Source: Flavobacteriales bacterium UBA1958 (GTDB lineage Bacteria; Bacteroidota; Bacteroidia; Flavobacteriales_D; Sanyastnellaceae). From it: DNA of 58,234 bases. The translations under genes and the position numbers were made by a program. A model generated the notes under the pieces. It made no database searches. It saw only the letters and a program-made list of their open reading frames with translations, and was not told the DNA's origin. Positions 26,349 through 35,849 of this stretch are shown in pieces (positions within the stretch are counted from its first letter, which is position 1; each line of letters opens with the position of its first letter). The DNA lies in assembly GCA_002336675.1 (NCBI GenBank), contig DDEI01000020.1, positions 1 through 58,234 of the forward strand, given 5' to 3'.

Positions 26349-27131
26349 TTAGAACTTGAAATAAAAATGCTGCTTTTCAATTCCTTTCCTAAAAAAAACA
26401 ATTCCAAATTTATAGCAGTTTATACTTAAGGAGATTTCAGGCTTACAGATGATGTCCTCCCAGGCTTTTTTCATTTCTGGCGACCAGTTAATGTCATCAA
26501 AAATGAGCACCGAATGCTCTTCAGTATGCAGTGAGATCTGCTCGTAATGCCACATAGTCCCTTCGTAACTATGGTTTCCGTCTATGTAGGCCATATCTAT
26601 CGCCCTCATTTTTTCCAGTGCTTCAGGAAGAGAATCTAGGAAATTACCAACCTCCAATTTCACATTTTCTACGTCTAACTCTTTGTAATTTTGCAAGGCC
26701 ACTTGAGCCGTGCTTGGACATCCTTCCAAAGTGACTAGTTCAGTCTCTGACGCTAAAGCCATGTATGCGCTCGAAAGACCTATATGCGTCCCTAACTCTA
26801 AAATAGTTTTAGGTTTAAAGTAACGCACCAGTCTATAAAGAAATTCACCCTGTTTTTCAGAAACAGCGGCGGAGCTATGCATCTCGCAAACACTTCTAGT
26901 CTTAGATTTACAAACTAAAGAGCCCGCACCGAAATCAGTAATTTGAATCTCCGTTCTATCTCGTTTTAACTTCCTCCTAAGCTTAGAAATTGAAGGAAAA
27001 GAATGCTTAAAATCAGGTCTGAAACAAGCCTTATAGAACTCAAATAAAAAAGGGCTATGAAGTCCATATTGGTTCACAGCCCTTCTTCTATATTCTAAAT
27101 AAGTTTTTATTCTAAATCCTGCGAGTTTCAA
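26349..27131 (-). CDS. Class I SAM-dependent methyltransferase
   Basis: A 260-aa methyltransferase with motif I LELGTHIGLSSAYMA near residues 113-127, an acidic ribose-binding position in VTLEGCPST, and AYIDGNHSYEGTMWHYEQ, which resembles O-methyltransferases of the catechol/caffeoyl-CoA type. The substrate is unknown. The N-terminus FRIKTYLEYRRRAVNQYGLHSPFLF is as seen in Bacteroidota homologues. The start is TTG (27131-27129): a TAA lies four codons upstream and no ATG precedes motif I except far inside. It follows acyl-CoA dehydrogenase by 48 nt. Confidence 0.82.
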   Translation of the reverse strand: MKLAGFRIKTYLEYRRRAVNQYGLHSPFLFEFYKACFRPDFKHSFPSISKLRRKLKRDRTEIQITDFGAGSLVCKSKTRSVCEMHSSAAVSEKQGEFLYRLVRYFKPKTILELGTHIGLSSAYMALASETELVTLEGCPSTAQVALQNYKELDVENVKLEVGNFLDSLPEALEKMRAIDMAYIDGNHSYEGTMWHYEQISLHTEEHSVLIFDDINWSPEMKKAWEDIICKPEISLSINCYKFGIVFFRKGIEKQHFYFKF

Positions 27132-27179
27132 TAAACTTGATTATCTGTAGTAGGTGTTTCTGAGGCACATTTCATTCAT

Positions 27180-28322
27180 TTATCCCTTTAACAAATTTCT
27201 AGAAATTACTATTTTCTGAACTTCAGAAGTACCCTCATATATTTGAGTAATCTTAGCATCCCTCATTAATCTTTCTACATGGTATTCTTTTACAAATCCA
27301 TACCCGCCATGAATCTGAACAGCTTCTACAGTATGTTTCATAGCTGTAGCCGAAGCGAATAACTTTGCCATAGCTGAGGCTTGGTCAAAGTTTTCTCCAA
27401 CATCTTTCTGGCAAGCTGCCTTCAAACACAACAATCTAGACGCTTCTATATCTGTAGCCATATCAGCTAGTTTAAAAGCGATAGCTTGGTGTTGACTAAT
27501 TTCTTTTCCAAATGCTTTTCTTTCTTGAGAATAAGCAAGTGCCAATTCATAAGCTCCACTCGCTATTCCTAAAGCCTGAGCAGCTATCCCTATTCTTCCG
27601 CCTGAAAGAACCTTCATGGCGAATTTGAATCCAAACCCGTCCTCACCTATTCTGTTCTCTTTAGGCACTTTTACATCTTGAAACATAATAGTATGGGTAT
27701 CACTCCCTCTGATTCCAAGTTTGTTTTCTTTAGCTCCGACCATAAATCCTTCCCAATCCTGCTCTACGATAAAAGCATTAATTCCTTTATGGCCTTTGTC
27801 TATGTCTGTTTGTGCTATTACTACATAATAAGATGCTGTTCCACCATTAGTTATCCAGTTCTTAGTTCCATTTAGCAAGTAATGATCTCCCTTGTCTATA
27901 GCAGTTGTTCTCTGAGATGTGGCATCGCTTCCTGCTTCTGGCTCGGATAAGCAAAAAGCACCAATTTTCTTACCTGAAGCTAGGGGAACTAAATATTTCT
28001 GCTTTTGTTCTTCTGAACCGAATTTTTCTATTCCCCAGCACACGAGAGAGTTATTTACCGAAACACAAACACTCGCAGAGGCATCTATTTTAGAAAGCTC
28101 TTCCATAGCCAAAACATACGACACTGTGTCCATTCCACTTCCTCCATACTTCGGATCTACCATCATACCCATGAATCCAAGTTCTCCTAACTTTTTAATT
28201 TGCTCCGCAGGAAAAGTCTGTGTCTCATCTCTATCTATAACACCGGGTAGTAATTCACTTTTAGCGAATTCCCGAGCTGCATCTCTCACCGCTAATTGTT
28301 CTTCGGATAACTCTAAATTCAT
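27180..28322 (-). CDS. Short-chain-type acyl-CoA dehydrogenase
   Basis: A 380-aa FAD flavoenzyme of fatty-acid or branched-chain amino-acid oxidation, passing electrons to ETF. It has FCLSEPEAGSDATSQ and KNWITNGG in the middle domain, RIGIAAQALGIASGAYELAL in the C-terminal helical domain, and catalytic Glu E363 in QIYEGTSEVQ. The chain-length preference (butyryl- or isovaleryl-like) cannot be fixed from sequence. It has a well-formed promoter, and the methyltransferase follows. Confidence 0.92.
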   Translation of the reverse strand: MNLELSEEQLAVRDAAREFAKSELLPGVIDRDETQTFPAEQIKKLGELGFMGMMVDPKYGGSGMDTVSYVLAMEELSKIDASASVCVSVNNSLVCWGIEKFGSEEQKQKYLVPLASGKKIGAFCLSEPEAGSDATSQRTTAIDKGDHYLLNGTKNWITNGGTASYYVVIAQTDIDKGHKGINAFIVEQDWEGFMVGAKENKLGIRGSDTHTIMFQDVKVPKENRIGEDGFGFKFAMKVLSGGRIGIAAQALGIASGAYELALAYSQERKAFGKEISQHQAIAFKLADMATDIEASRLLCLKAACQKDVGENFDQASAMAKLFASATAMKHTVEAVQIHGGYGFVKEYHVERLMRDAKITQIYEGTSEVQKIVISRNLLKG

Positions 28323-28394
28323 CTTGATTTTGATTTAGTTTTTGGATATTAACTCTTTAATAAAAACAAGTATTTGTCTTTATTAAAAGTCCTA

Positions 28395-28426
28395 CAAATT
28401 TACGGGTTAAATTGTCACATTTCAAA
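28395..28426 (-). promoter_or_regulatory. Promoter of acyl-CoA dehydrogenase
   Basis: On the minus strand TTTG (28426-28423), a 20-nt spacer and TAAATTTG (28402-28395) form an ideal Bacteroidota promoter. The leader would be about 65 nt. The -33 element ends 4 nt before the divergent anmK ATG, so the two genes share a compact control region. Confidence 0.75.
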
Positions 28427-28429
28427 GAC

Positions 28430-29506
28430 ATGAAAGAGCTTCGTATAATAGGATTAATGTCGGGTACATCTCTCGATGGATTGGACTTGGCTGCTTGTAC
28501 TTTTACTTTTAATAATAAATGGATTTTTACCCTAAATCATTGTAAAACGGTAGCTTATTCTACGAGATTAAAATCAGCGTTGCAATGCCTAGATACTTCC
28601 TCTGCGTTTGTATATGCTAAGACTGACCATGAATTAGGAAGATTTTTTGGCTCAGAAGTCAATAAATTCATTTCGGAAATAGATTTCGAGCCAGACTACA
28701 TTTCATCTCACGGACACACCATTTTTCATCAACCAGAAATAAATCTCACTACGCAGATAGGCCATCCCTCTGCTATAGCCGCTATAACTCAGACTCCAGT
28801 AATCGCAGATTTTAGAACTATTGATGTTCACTTGAAGGGTCAAGGAGCTCCGCTAGTTCCAATTGGTGATCTACTGCTATTCAATGCATTTAAATACTGT
28901 CTCAACCTAGGAGGTATAGCTAATATTTCTATCAAGGATGAAAAAGGCGGAATTCGAGCTTTTGACACAGGAATCGCTAATATGGCACTGAACCTAGTGG
29001 CTCAAACCGAAGGAAAAGAATATGACGCTGGCGGAGAAATGGCTAAAAAGGGTTCCGTTAAAACAGCGCTACTGGAACAATTAAACAAACTAGACTACCA
29101 TCAATTACCTGCTCCGAAAAGCACAGGTAAAGAGTGGTTTAACGCTGAAGTAAAACCACTGATAGATAAAGCCTTAAAGGATAATTCCGCCTCCGATGTT
29201 TTGGCTACTCTATGTGAGCATATAGCTATGCAAATAGCTGCTCAAATCTCCAGCTCAGGAAAACTACTGGTAACAGGCGGTGGAGCTAAAAATGATTTTT
29301 TAGTGCAGTGTATTAAAAAACATTGCTCCGCAGAGATCAACCTGCCCAGTGATGAATTAATAGACTACAAAGAAGCGTTAATCTTCGCATTCTTGGGAAC
29401 TCTTCATGCTGCTCGTCAAACCAATATTCTAAAGGCTACTACTGGCTCTAGCTATGATCACACAGGTGGTTGTATCTACAGTCCATTTATAAGGAATAAA
29501 AATTAA
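28430..29506 (+). CDS. anmK: Anhydro-N-acetylmuramic acid kinase
   Basis: A 358-aa peptidoglycan-recycling kinase that opens and phosphorylates 1,6-anhydro-MurNAc to MurNAc-6-phosphate. The family signature GLMSGTSLDGLDLAACTF is at residues 7-24. DFRTIDVHLKGQGAPLVPIGD and LNLGGIANIS are also typical, and LLVTGGGAKNDFL near 285 is the ATPase phosphate loop. A TTG at 28412 is in frame, but the ATG at 28430 fits the family N-terminus. Confidence 0.94.
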   Translation: MKELRIIGLMSGTSLDGLDLAACTFTFNNKWIFTLNHCKTVAYSTRLKSALQCLDTSSAFVYAKTDHELGRFFGSEVNKFISEIDFEPDYISSHGHTIFHQPEINLTTQIGHPSAIAAITQTPVIADFRTIDVHLKGQGAPLVPIGDLLLFNAFKYCLNLGGIANISIKDEKGGIRAFDTGIANMALNLVAQTEGKEYDAGGEMAKKGSVKTALLEQLNKLDYHQLPAPKSTGKEWFNAEVKPLIDKALKDNSASDVLATLCEHIAMQIAAQISSSGKLLVTGGGAKNDFLVQCIKKHCSAEINLPSDELIDYKEALIFAFLGTLHAARQTNILKATTGSSYDHTGGCIYSPFIRNKN

Positions 29507-29550
29507 TGCATTGCAACGCTGAAATACGCTGAAAACCTTATGTTAATTCC

Positions 29551-29558
29551 TATTTTTG
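29551..29558 (+). promoter_or_regulatory. -7 promoter element of the amino-acid dehydrogenase gene
   Basis: TATTTTTG matches TAnnTTTG and lies 21 nt before the ATG at 29580. It overlaps the alternative in-frame TTG (29556), which argues against that TTG as start. Confidence 0.6.
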
Positions 29559-29579
29559 GACTCGATTATTTTAGACCAC

Positions 29580-30809
29580 ATGAAAGACCTCTTAAAAAAG
29601 TACGAAGACAAACAACCAGAAATAGTTTTTAACTGGAATGACCCGCACACTGAAGCTGAAGGATGGGTGGTAATCAATAGCTTAAGAGGTGGCGCTGCCG
29701 GTGGCGGAACTAGAATGAGAATTGGATTAGATATGCACGAGGTAACTTCTTTAGCTAAAACTATGGAAGTTAAATTCACCGTTTCTGGCCCTCAAATAGG
29801 AGGAGCTAAATCTGGAATCAACTTCGACCCGAAAGATCCTAGAAAAAAAGAGGTTTTAGAAAGGTGGTACGCTGCGGTTACACCACTTTTGAAGCATTAC
29901 TACGGAACAGGTGGCGATTTAAACGTGGATGAAATTCACGAGGTGATTCCTATGACTGAGAATAACGGTGTATGGCATCCACAAGAAGGAGTCTTTAACG
30001 GTCACTTCAAGCCCAATGAAGCACAGAAAGTAAAACGTATAGGGAACTTAAGAATGGGTGTAGTGAAGGTGTTGGAAGACCCTAAGTACTCGCCTGACAT
30101 CAATAAAAAGTTTAAAGTAGCTGATATGATTACCGGTTACGGGGTGGCAGAATCTGTACGGCATTATTATGATATTTACGGAGGAAGCATAAAGGGAAAA
30201 AGAGTCATAGTTCAGGGCTGGGGAAATGTAGGCTCTGCTGCCGCTTATTACTGTGCACAAATGGGGGCTAAAATAGTAGGGATTATAGACAGAGTGGGAG
30301 GATTAATTAATTCAGAAGGAATGTCTTTTGAAGAAATTAAAGGGCTTTTCTTAACTAAAAATGGAAATGAGTTGAATGCTCCTAATATGCTTTCATATGA
30401 AGAGGTTTATGATAAAATTTGGGATTTAGATGCAGAGGTATTCTTGCCGTGTGCCGCTTCTAGATTAGTGAAAAGAGAGGAGATTGATAGAATGATAAAA
30501 ACAGGAATAGAAGTAGTTTCCTGTGGTGCTAATGTCCCGTTTGCAGACCAAGAGATTTTCTTCGGGCCTATTATGGAGTTTGTGGATGAAAACATTAGTG
30601 TAATCCCAGATTTCGTAGCCAACTGTGGTATGGCTCGAGTTTTTGCATATTTAATGAGTCAGGGTGATTTAGATATGACTGATGAAGGAATTTTCTCAGA
30701 CACATCAAACATTATTAGACAAGCTATCGTAAACATTCATAAATTAAATCCAGACAAGAACAATATCTGTGCTACTGGATTTGAAATAGCCCTTAAAAAA
30801 TTAGTATAG
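29580..30809 (+). CDS. Glu/Leu/Phe/Val dehydrogenase family protein
   Basis: A 409-aa NAD(P)-dependent amino-acid dehydrogenase, probably glutamate dehydrogenase, linking 2-oxoglutarate and ammonia to glutamate. The dimerisation domain carries GGAAGGGTRMR and the catalytic Lys in GGAKSGINFDP, followed by YGTGGDLNVDE with the catalytic Asp region. The Rossmann motif is GWGNVGSAAA (about 215-224). Substrate specificity is not certain. nhaB follows after 21 nt, suggesting co-transcription. The ATG start was chosen because the upstream TTG lies in the promoter box. Confidence 0.9.
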   Translation: MKDLLKKYEDKQPEIVFNWNDPHTEAEGWVVINSLRGGAAGGGTRMRIGLDMHEVTSLAKTMEVKFTVSGPQIGGAKSGINFDPKDPRKKEVLERWYAAVTPLLKHYYGTGGDLNVDEIHEVIPMTENNGVWHPQEGVFNGHFKPNEAQKVKRIGNLRMGVVKVLEDPKYSPDINKKFKVADMITGYGVAESVRHYYDIYGGSIKGKRVIVQGWGNVGSAAAYYCAQMGAKIVGIIDRVGGLINSEGMSFEEIKGLFLTKNGNELNAPNMLSYEEVYDKIWDLDAEVFLPCAASRLVKREEIDRMIKTGIEVVSCGANVPFADQEIFFGPIMEFVDENISVIPDFVANCGMARVFAYLMSQGDLDMTDEGIFSDTSNIIRQAIVNIHKLNPDKNNICATGFEIALKKLV

Positions 30810-30830
30810 AACTAGACAATAAGTATAAAG

Positions 30831-32300
30831 ATGTTTAAATATTTCTTAGGTAATAGTCCATCATGGTATAAGTATATCATGATTTTCTTCTTTGTTTTTA
30901 ACGTGTGTTCCTATTTCGCTTTGGGAGCTACAGTTACATCATGGATTTTCATAGGTGAATTTATTTTCACTTTGGCCATGGCCTTAAAATGCTACCCACT
31001 CCAGAGTGGAGGGCTGCTATCCTTACAGATTTTAGCGTTAAACCTTACTACACCTCAAAATTCCTATAATGAAGTATCTGCCAATTTGGAGGTGGTTCTT
31101 CTCCTCGTCTTTATGGTAGCGGGAATTTACTTTATGAAACCACTACTGATGTACATTTTCAGTAAGGTATTCACTAAGATTAAATCGAAAATAGTATTAT
31201 CACTCTTATTCGTTTTCTTGTCCGCAGTGCTTTCAGCATTCTTAGATGCTCTTACGGTCACAGCTGTTCTCATTAGTGTGGCTATAGGTTTTTATGGGGT
31301 ATATCATAAAATTCATTCTAGTGATTCCGATTTAAATGATACTGGTATATTGGACAGAAAAGAACTTAGCGGAGACACGCTGGAGCAATTTAAAAGCTTC
31401 TTAAGAAGTCTTATCATGCATGGTGTGGTAGGCACTGCATTAGGTGGTGTATGCACCATAGTCGGAGAGCCTCAAAATCTTTTGATAGGTGAGAAAATGG
31501 GCTGGGATTTCGCTCAATTTTTTATTATTATGTCTCCTGTTACCATTCCTGTATTAATTGGTGGATTAATTACTACTGTTCTTTTAGAAGCTACAGGAAT
31601 ATTCGGTTTCGGTGCTAAGCTACCTGAAGTGGCTAGAACTATTATAGAAAACTATACTGAAGAAGAAGATGAGAAAAGATCTCCTGGCGAGAAGTATGGT
31701 CTTTGGGTTCAAGGAATATCTGCTATTCTTTTAATAGCTGGGCTGGCACTTCATATAGCTCCCGTAGGAATGATAGGACTTGGATTAATCATAGTTCAAA
31801 CTGCCTTTATGGGAATCACAGATGAACACCAATTAGGACATGCTTTCGAAGAAGCTCTACCTTTTACAGGATTATTGGTAGTTTTCTTTGTGATAGTAGC
31901 CATGATTCATGACCAGCATTTATTCGCTCCTATTATTCACTGGGCTTTAGATCAGAGCCCGGCTAGTCAACCCGCTATTTTCTACCTGGCTAACGGTATA
32001 TTATCCATGATCTCGGATAACGTATTCGTAGCTACGGTATATATCAATGAAATAGAACAAGCATTTAACAATGGACTGATAGACAGACCACAATTTGAAA
32101 AGTTAGCCGTAGCTATTAATACAGGAACCAACCTGCCCAGTGTAGCTACGCCTAATGGTCAGGCTGCATTCTTGTTCTTGCTTACTTCTGCACTGGCTCC
32201 ACTCATTAATTTGAGCTATGGGAAAATGGTCATAATGGCTATTCCCTATACTATCGTTTTGGGAAGCTTAGGCCTTCTAGGAATAATGTATTTCTTGTAA
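30831..32300 (+). CDS. nhaB: Na+/H+ antiporter NhaB
   Basis: A 489-aa polytopic antiporter exporting Na+ in exchange for protons. Long stretches match NhaB as known from Gammaproteobacteria: FLGNSPSWYK, EFIFTLAMALKCYPL, SAFLDALTVTAVLISVA, GTALGGVCTIVGEPQNL, SDNVFVATVYINE and NTGTNLPSVATPNGQAAFLF. About twelve transmembrane helices are predicted by eye. It sits directly behind the amino-acid dehydrogenase. Its presence fits a sodium-rich, probably marine habitat. Confidence 0.94.
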   Translation: MFKYFLGNSPSWYKYIMIFFFVFNVCSYFALGATVTSWIFIGEFIFTLAMALKCYPLQSGGLLSLQILALNLTTPQNSYNEVSANLEVVLLLVFMVAGIYFMKPLLMYIFSKVFTKIKSKIVLSLLFVFLSAVLSAFLDALTVTAVLISVAIGFYGVYHKIHSSDSDLNDTGILDRKELSGDTLEQFKSFLRSLIMHGVVGTALGGVCTIVGEPQNLLIGEKMGWDFAQFFIIMSPVTIPVLIGGLITTVLLEATGIFGFGAKLPEVARTIIENYTEEEDEKRSPGEKYGLWVQGISAILLIAGLALHIAPVGMIGLGLIIVQTAFMGITDEHQLGHAFEEALPFTGLLVVFFVIVAMIHDQHLFAPIIHWALDQSPASQPAIFYLANGILSMISDNVFVATVYINEIEQAFNNGLIDRPQFEKLAVAINTGTNLPSVATPNGQAAFLFLLTSALAPLINLSYGKMVIMAIPYTIVLGSLGLLGIMYFL

Positions 32301-32504
32301 ATCGTTTTTAAAAATCAAGCTTAGGATATTAACCGTCTAGAATGGAAAATTCTAAGGGAACTAATCTCTGCTCAATAATTTTCCACCTACTTTCACCGTT
32401 AAGCATTATATCTGACAAGTTCTCAGATTTAAACCTGCTTATTCGGGAAGTGTTTCCGTAAACATATTTTATTAATTAGAGTACGTATTTAAAAAATCAA
32501 CTGA

Positions 32505-33215
32505 ATGAATCCCTTATTCTACCTACAAAATGGCGGACTAACCGTTGGAGATGAAACTACTAACACAGCTACTGAAGTAACGGAAGAAGCTGTAAAATCA
32601 GAAGGCATCATAGATGTTATGTTAGAGAGTTGGTTCATCATGGGGCCTCTTTTAGTCCTAAGCATACTGGCCGTTTATATCTTTTTCGAGCGTAGCATGG
32701 CTATTTCTAGAGCACTAAAAGAAGAGAAAAACTTTATGCCTAAGATTAAGGATTATGTGCATGATGCTAAAATAGAATCTGCCAGAAACTTATGTTCCAC
32801 AACAGATTCGCCTGTAGCTAGAATGTTAGACAAAGGGCTTTCTAGAATAGGGAAACCATTAACAGATATTACTGCAGCTATAGAAAACGTGGGGAAATTA
32901 GAAATTTACAGTCTAGAGAAAAACCTTACTGCTCTGGCTACTATAGCAGGAGCTGCACCTATGATAGGTTTCTTAGGAACAGTTATAGGTATGGTTCAGG
33001 TGTTTTATAACATGCAGACTAAAGGAGTAGTAGAAATAGACGATTTAGCAGGAGGTATGAAATTCGCTATGATTACTACCATAGCCGGTTTAATTGTAGG
33101 AATTATAGCTTACGTAGCCTATAACTCACTAGTAGCTAGAGTGAGTAAAGTAATTAATAAAATGGAAGCAGGAAGTATAGAATTCTTAGACATTTTAGAG
33201 GAACCAGGAAAATAA
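32505..33215 (+). CDS. exbB: MotA/TolQ/ExbB proton channel family protein (TonB system)
   Basis: A 236-aa inner-membrane subunit with three transmembrane regions (about residues 45-65, 140-165 and 185-210) and the signature AGAAPMIGFLGTVIGMVQVF. It is followed at close spacing by exbD and tonB, so this is a complete TonB-energising unit for outer-membrane receptors, distinct from the first ExbB/ExbD operon. About 200 bp upstream are noncoding; no perfect TAnnTTTG box was found there. Confidence 0.93.
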   Translation: MNPLFYLQNGGLTVGDETTNTATEVTEEAVKSEGIIDVMLESWFIMGPLLVLSILAVYIFFERSMAISRALKEEKNFMPKIKDYVHDAKIESARNLCSTTDSPVARMLDKGLSRIGKPLTDITAAIENVGKLEIYSLEKNLTALATIAGAAPMIGFLGTVIGMVQVFYNMQTKGVVEIDDLAGGMKFAMITTIAGLIVGIIAYVAYNSLVARVSKVINKMEAGSIEFLDILEEPGK

Positions 33216-33224
33216 CCCCCACAC

Positions 33225-33623
33225 ATGGATTTTAAAAGACAAAATAATGTAGATGTGAATCCGGGGATGTCTTCCATGACAGATTTGGTTTTTCTGATGC
33301 TGATATTCTTCATTCTTTTGGCAACTCAGGTAAGTACTGGGTTAAATGTGAATTTACCAAAGGCCCAAGGAAGCGTTGGAGGTTCTAGTCAAGTAACTGT
33401 AGGAATAGACCCAGATAGTAATTTTTTCATCGGAAATGAGCCGGTAGCTAGGGAAGAGCTAGAGATAAAACTACAAGCTCTTCTAGTGGACAAAGAGCCA
33501 GATAAGAAAATGATTATTCTGAAGGCAGATGAAATGGCCCCTACTGGCGCGACTATTGGCGTGGTGGGAATGGCGAAAGTCAACGAATGGAAAATAATGG
33601 TCCAAACCAAAAACGAGAAATAA
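33225..33623 (+). CDS. exbD: ExbD biopolymer transport protein
   Basis: A 132-aa ExbD of normal length with a cytoplasmic N-terminus, a transmembrane helix carrying the essential Asp (D20 in MTDLVFLMLIFF) and a compact periplasmic domain. It lies 9 nt after exbB and 1 nt before tonB. Confidence 0.93.
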   Translation: MDFKRQNNVDVNPGMSSMTDLVFLMLIFFILLATQVSTGLNVNLPKAQGSVGGSSQVTVGIDPDSNFFIGNEPVAREELEIKLQALLVDKEPDKKMIILKADEMAPTGATIGVVGMAKVNEWKIMVQTKNEK

Positions 33624-33624
33624 T

Positions 33625-34398
33625 ATGATATACGCAGGAAAAAAAGAAGACTCCAGAACATCAGCCATTATAACAATGGTGGTTCATGCAGTTATTTTCT
33701 TGCTTATATTTTTCTTTATGAGTTTCGATTTACCGGATCCGCCACCAGCAGAAACTTATGCAGAACTCTCTCTCGCAGATTTTGGTTATTCTGATACAGG
33801 AAGTGAAGATAATGAAGGCGCACCTACTCAGAGCAGTGTTGCTGTAGCAGAAGAAACACCAGAAGAAGCAGTGATAGACAATACTTCTGAAGTGGCGGCC
33901 AATGTCGCAGAAACCCCATCTACCAGCACTCAACCTACGACTACTCAGACTCAAGCTCAAACACAGAGTCAAACACAAGTACAAACTCAATCTACTTCTA
34001 ATGCTCTCAATAGCTTGTTGCAAAACATTAACAGCGGTGGAGATGGGAGTAGTGATACTGGTGGAAATGTAGGAGTAGCCGCTGGTAAAATAGAAGGTAA
34101 AGGGCTAATGAATGGTGATGGATACAGCGCTTCCCTTGATGGAAGAGGAATGAATGGAAAACCGAAGTTTTATGGAGAACCAAAAAAGAGTGGTAGAGTT
34201 GTTGTTAAAATTGATGTAGATAGAAATGGAAAGGTGATTTATGCCAAGGTAGACCTTGACAATCCGAGAACTACCGCCTCTGAAAAATCGCTATATGATT
34301 TAGCTATAAAAATGGCTAAAACGGCCACGTTTAATAGCGACCAAGCTGCAAAAATTCAGCAAAGAGGAACAATAACCTTTACGTTCAAAGTCAACTAA
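33625..34398 (+). CDS. tonB: TonB family energy transducer
   Basis: A 257-aa protein with an N-terminal membrane anchor (about residues 14-32), an acidic linker, a low-complexity segment rich in Thr and Gln (about 95-130) spanning the periplasm, and a C-terminal TonB-like domain (VVVKIDVDRNGKV near 190, TITFTFKVN at the end). It transmits energy from ExbB/ExbD to outer-membrane receptors. The Pro-rich spacer of enteric TonB is replaced by TQ-rich sequence. The folC start codon follows its stop with no gap. Confidence 0.88.
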   Translation: MIYAGKKEDSRTSAIITMVVHAVIFLLIFFFMSFDLPDPPPAETYAELSLADFGYSDTGSEDNEGAPTQSSVAVAEETPEEAVIDNTSEVAANVAETPSTSTQPTTTQTQAQTQSQTQVQTQSTSNALNSLLQNINSGGDGSSDTGGNVGVAAGKIEGKGLMNGDGYSASLDGRGMNGKPKFYGEPKKSGRVVVKIDVDRNGKVIYAKVDLDNPRTTASEKSLYDLAIKMAKTATFNSDQAAKIQQRGTITFTFKVN

Positions 34399-35622
34399 TT
34401 GGAATACGAAGAAATTCTTCAGCGTATGTTTTCCAGTTTACCCATGTATCAGCGGGTAGGTTCATCAGCCTATAAAGCTGATTTATCTGCTACTTGGGCA
34501 TTAGCTGAGCTTACAGATCATCCAGAAAAAACTTTTAGAAGCATCCATATAGCTGGAACCAATGGAAAAGGTTCCACCGCTCACATGCTTGCCTCCATAT
34601 TTATGGAAGCTGGCTATAAAGTTGGGCTCTACACGTCTCCCCATCTAGTAGATTTTAGAGAAAGAATAAAGATAAATGGGAAGATGATTCCCAAACAAAA
34701 TGCAGTAGATTTTTACACTACTTATTCTCCGCAGTGGACAGAGATTAAACCCTCATTTTTCGAGATGACAGTGCTGATGGCTTTTGATTATTTTAGTACT
34801 GAAAAAGTAGATATAGCCATTATAGAAACCGGCATGGGTGGAAGGCTAGATAGCACCAACATTGTTCAGCCTGAAGTTTCTGTGATTACAAATATCGGTT
34901 TAGATCACACCCAGTTTTTAGGAAACACCATTCCACTCATCGCTGAGGAAAAAGCGGGGATTATAAAAGAAAATACTCCTGTGGTTTGTGGTCAGATTTC
35001 ACCAGATGCTTTGGAGGTGATAAACCGCGTTTCAACGCAGAGAAACACGCTTATTCATCCCTCAAACACTACAACTCCTATATACACGTCTGACCTTAGA
35101 GGAGATTACCAAAAACAGAATATTCAAACTGCGCTGAAGACCATTGAGGTCATTCAATCTCAAAAGAAATTCTATATCCAAGAACCACACATCGAAGCTG
35201 GCATAGCTCACATAAAGTCAAACACAGGACTTAGAGGAAGGTACGAGACTCTATCAGAAAACCCCAGAGTTATAGCAGATGGCGGACATAATACAGCTGG
35301 GATTAAGGTGCTGTTAAACGAGCTCAAAAAGGAGAGTTACTCAAAACTCCACATTGTTTGGAGCATGGTTTCTGATAAAGATGTAACAGAAGTTTTTAGC
35401 CTACTTCCTAAAGATGCTGCTTATTATTTATGTGAGTCATCTGTACCCAGAGCCATGAAATTAGCTGACCTGGTAGAGAGCGCTGAACCATTTGACTTAT
35501 CTTTTTCAGCTCACAGGACGGTAAAAGACGCACTATCAGTGGCTAAAAAAGAATCGCAAACCGATGACTTAATTCTAGTCACGGGAAGCTTTTTCACGGT
35601 AGCGGATGTTTTATCCCAATAA
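34399..35622 (+). CDS. folC: Bifunctional folylpolyglutamate/dihydrofolate synthase
   Basis: A 407-aa Mur-ligase-family enzyme adding glutamate to folates. The N-terminus with LPMYQRVGSSAYKADL is the FolC signature. The P-loop AGTNGKGST is near residues 52-60, followed by GLYTSPHLVDFRERI and ETGMGGRLDSTN. The start is TTG (34399), immediately after the tonB TAA; the family N-terminus begins here and no ATG precedes it. It probably belongs to the exbB-exbD-tonB-folC operon. Confidence 0.93.
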   Translation: MEYEEILQRMFSSLPMYQRVGSSAYKADLSATWALAELTDHPEKTFRSIHIAGTNGKGSTAHMLASIFMEAGYKVGLYTSPHLVDFRERIKINGKMIPKQNAVDFYTTYSPQWTEIKPSFFEMTVLMAFDYFSTEKVDIAIIETGMGGRLDSTNIVQPEVSVITNIGLDHTQFLGNTIPLIAEEKAGIIKENTPVVCGQISPDALEVINRVSTQRNTLIHPSNTTTPIYTSDLRGDYQKQNIQTALKTIEVIQSQKKFYIQEPHIEAGIAHIKSNTGLRGRYETLSENPRVIADGGHNTAGIKVLLNELKKESYSKLHIVWSMVSDKDVTEVFSLLPKDAAYYLCESSVPRAMKLADLVESAEPFDLSFSAHRTVKDALSVAKKESQTDDLILVTGSFFTVADVLSQ

Positions 35623-35705
35623 ATTACAACAGCTAAAGAGAAGAGAGTTACATAATTTTCTAAAAGATGAGGAAGAACTTGAATTAAAAGTAGTTTATAA
35701 TCTGA

Positions 35706-35738
35706 CAAAAAAAACCCACTCTTTTGAGTGGGTTTTTT
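35706..35738 (-). terminator. Bidirectional terminator between folC and tRNA-Val
   Basis: An 11-bp perfect stem AAAACCCACTC/GAGTGGGTTTT with loop TTTT (35711-35736). A-runs and T-runs on both sides allow action in both directions. It directly follows the encoded CCA of tRNA-Val on the minus strand. Confidence 0.9.
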
Positions 35739-35815
35739 GGTGGGCGCTGAGGGATTCGAACCCCCGACCCCCTCGGTGTAAACGAGGTGCTCTGAACCAA
35801 CTGAGCTAAGCGCCC
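35738..35815 (-). tRNA. tRNA-Val (anticodon TAC)
   Basis: On the minus strand acceptor GGGCGCT pairs with AGCGCCC. The anticodon stem CCTCG/CGAGG encloses TTTACAC, giving TAC, and the T-arm contains GGTTCGAATCC. The discriminator is A and the CCA is encoded (35740-35738). Confidence 0.96.
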
Positions 35816-35849
35816 TTATCTTCCAATGTCTATTTTTGGAAAGGGAGTG

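Noticed and set aside
32301..32504. Noncoding gap before exbB, searched for a small RNA or promoter
   Set aside because: Only short imperfect inverted repeats were seen, with no perfect TAnnTTTG box, T-run terminator or open frame of note.
35606..35809. Plus-strand frame over the folC end, terminator and tRNA-Val
   Set aside because: It covers a tRNA gene in antisense and a terminator, so it is a chance frame.
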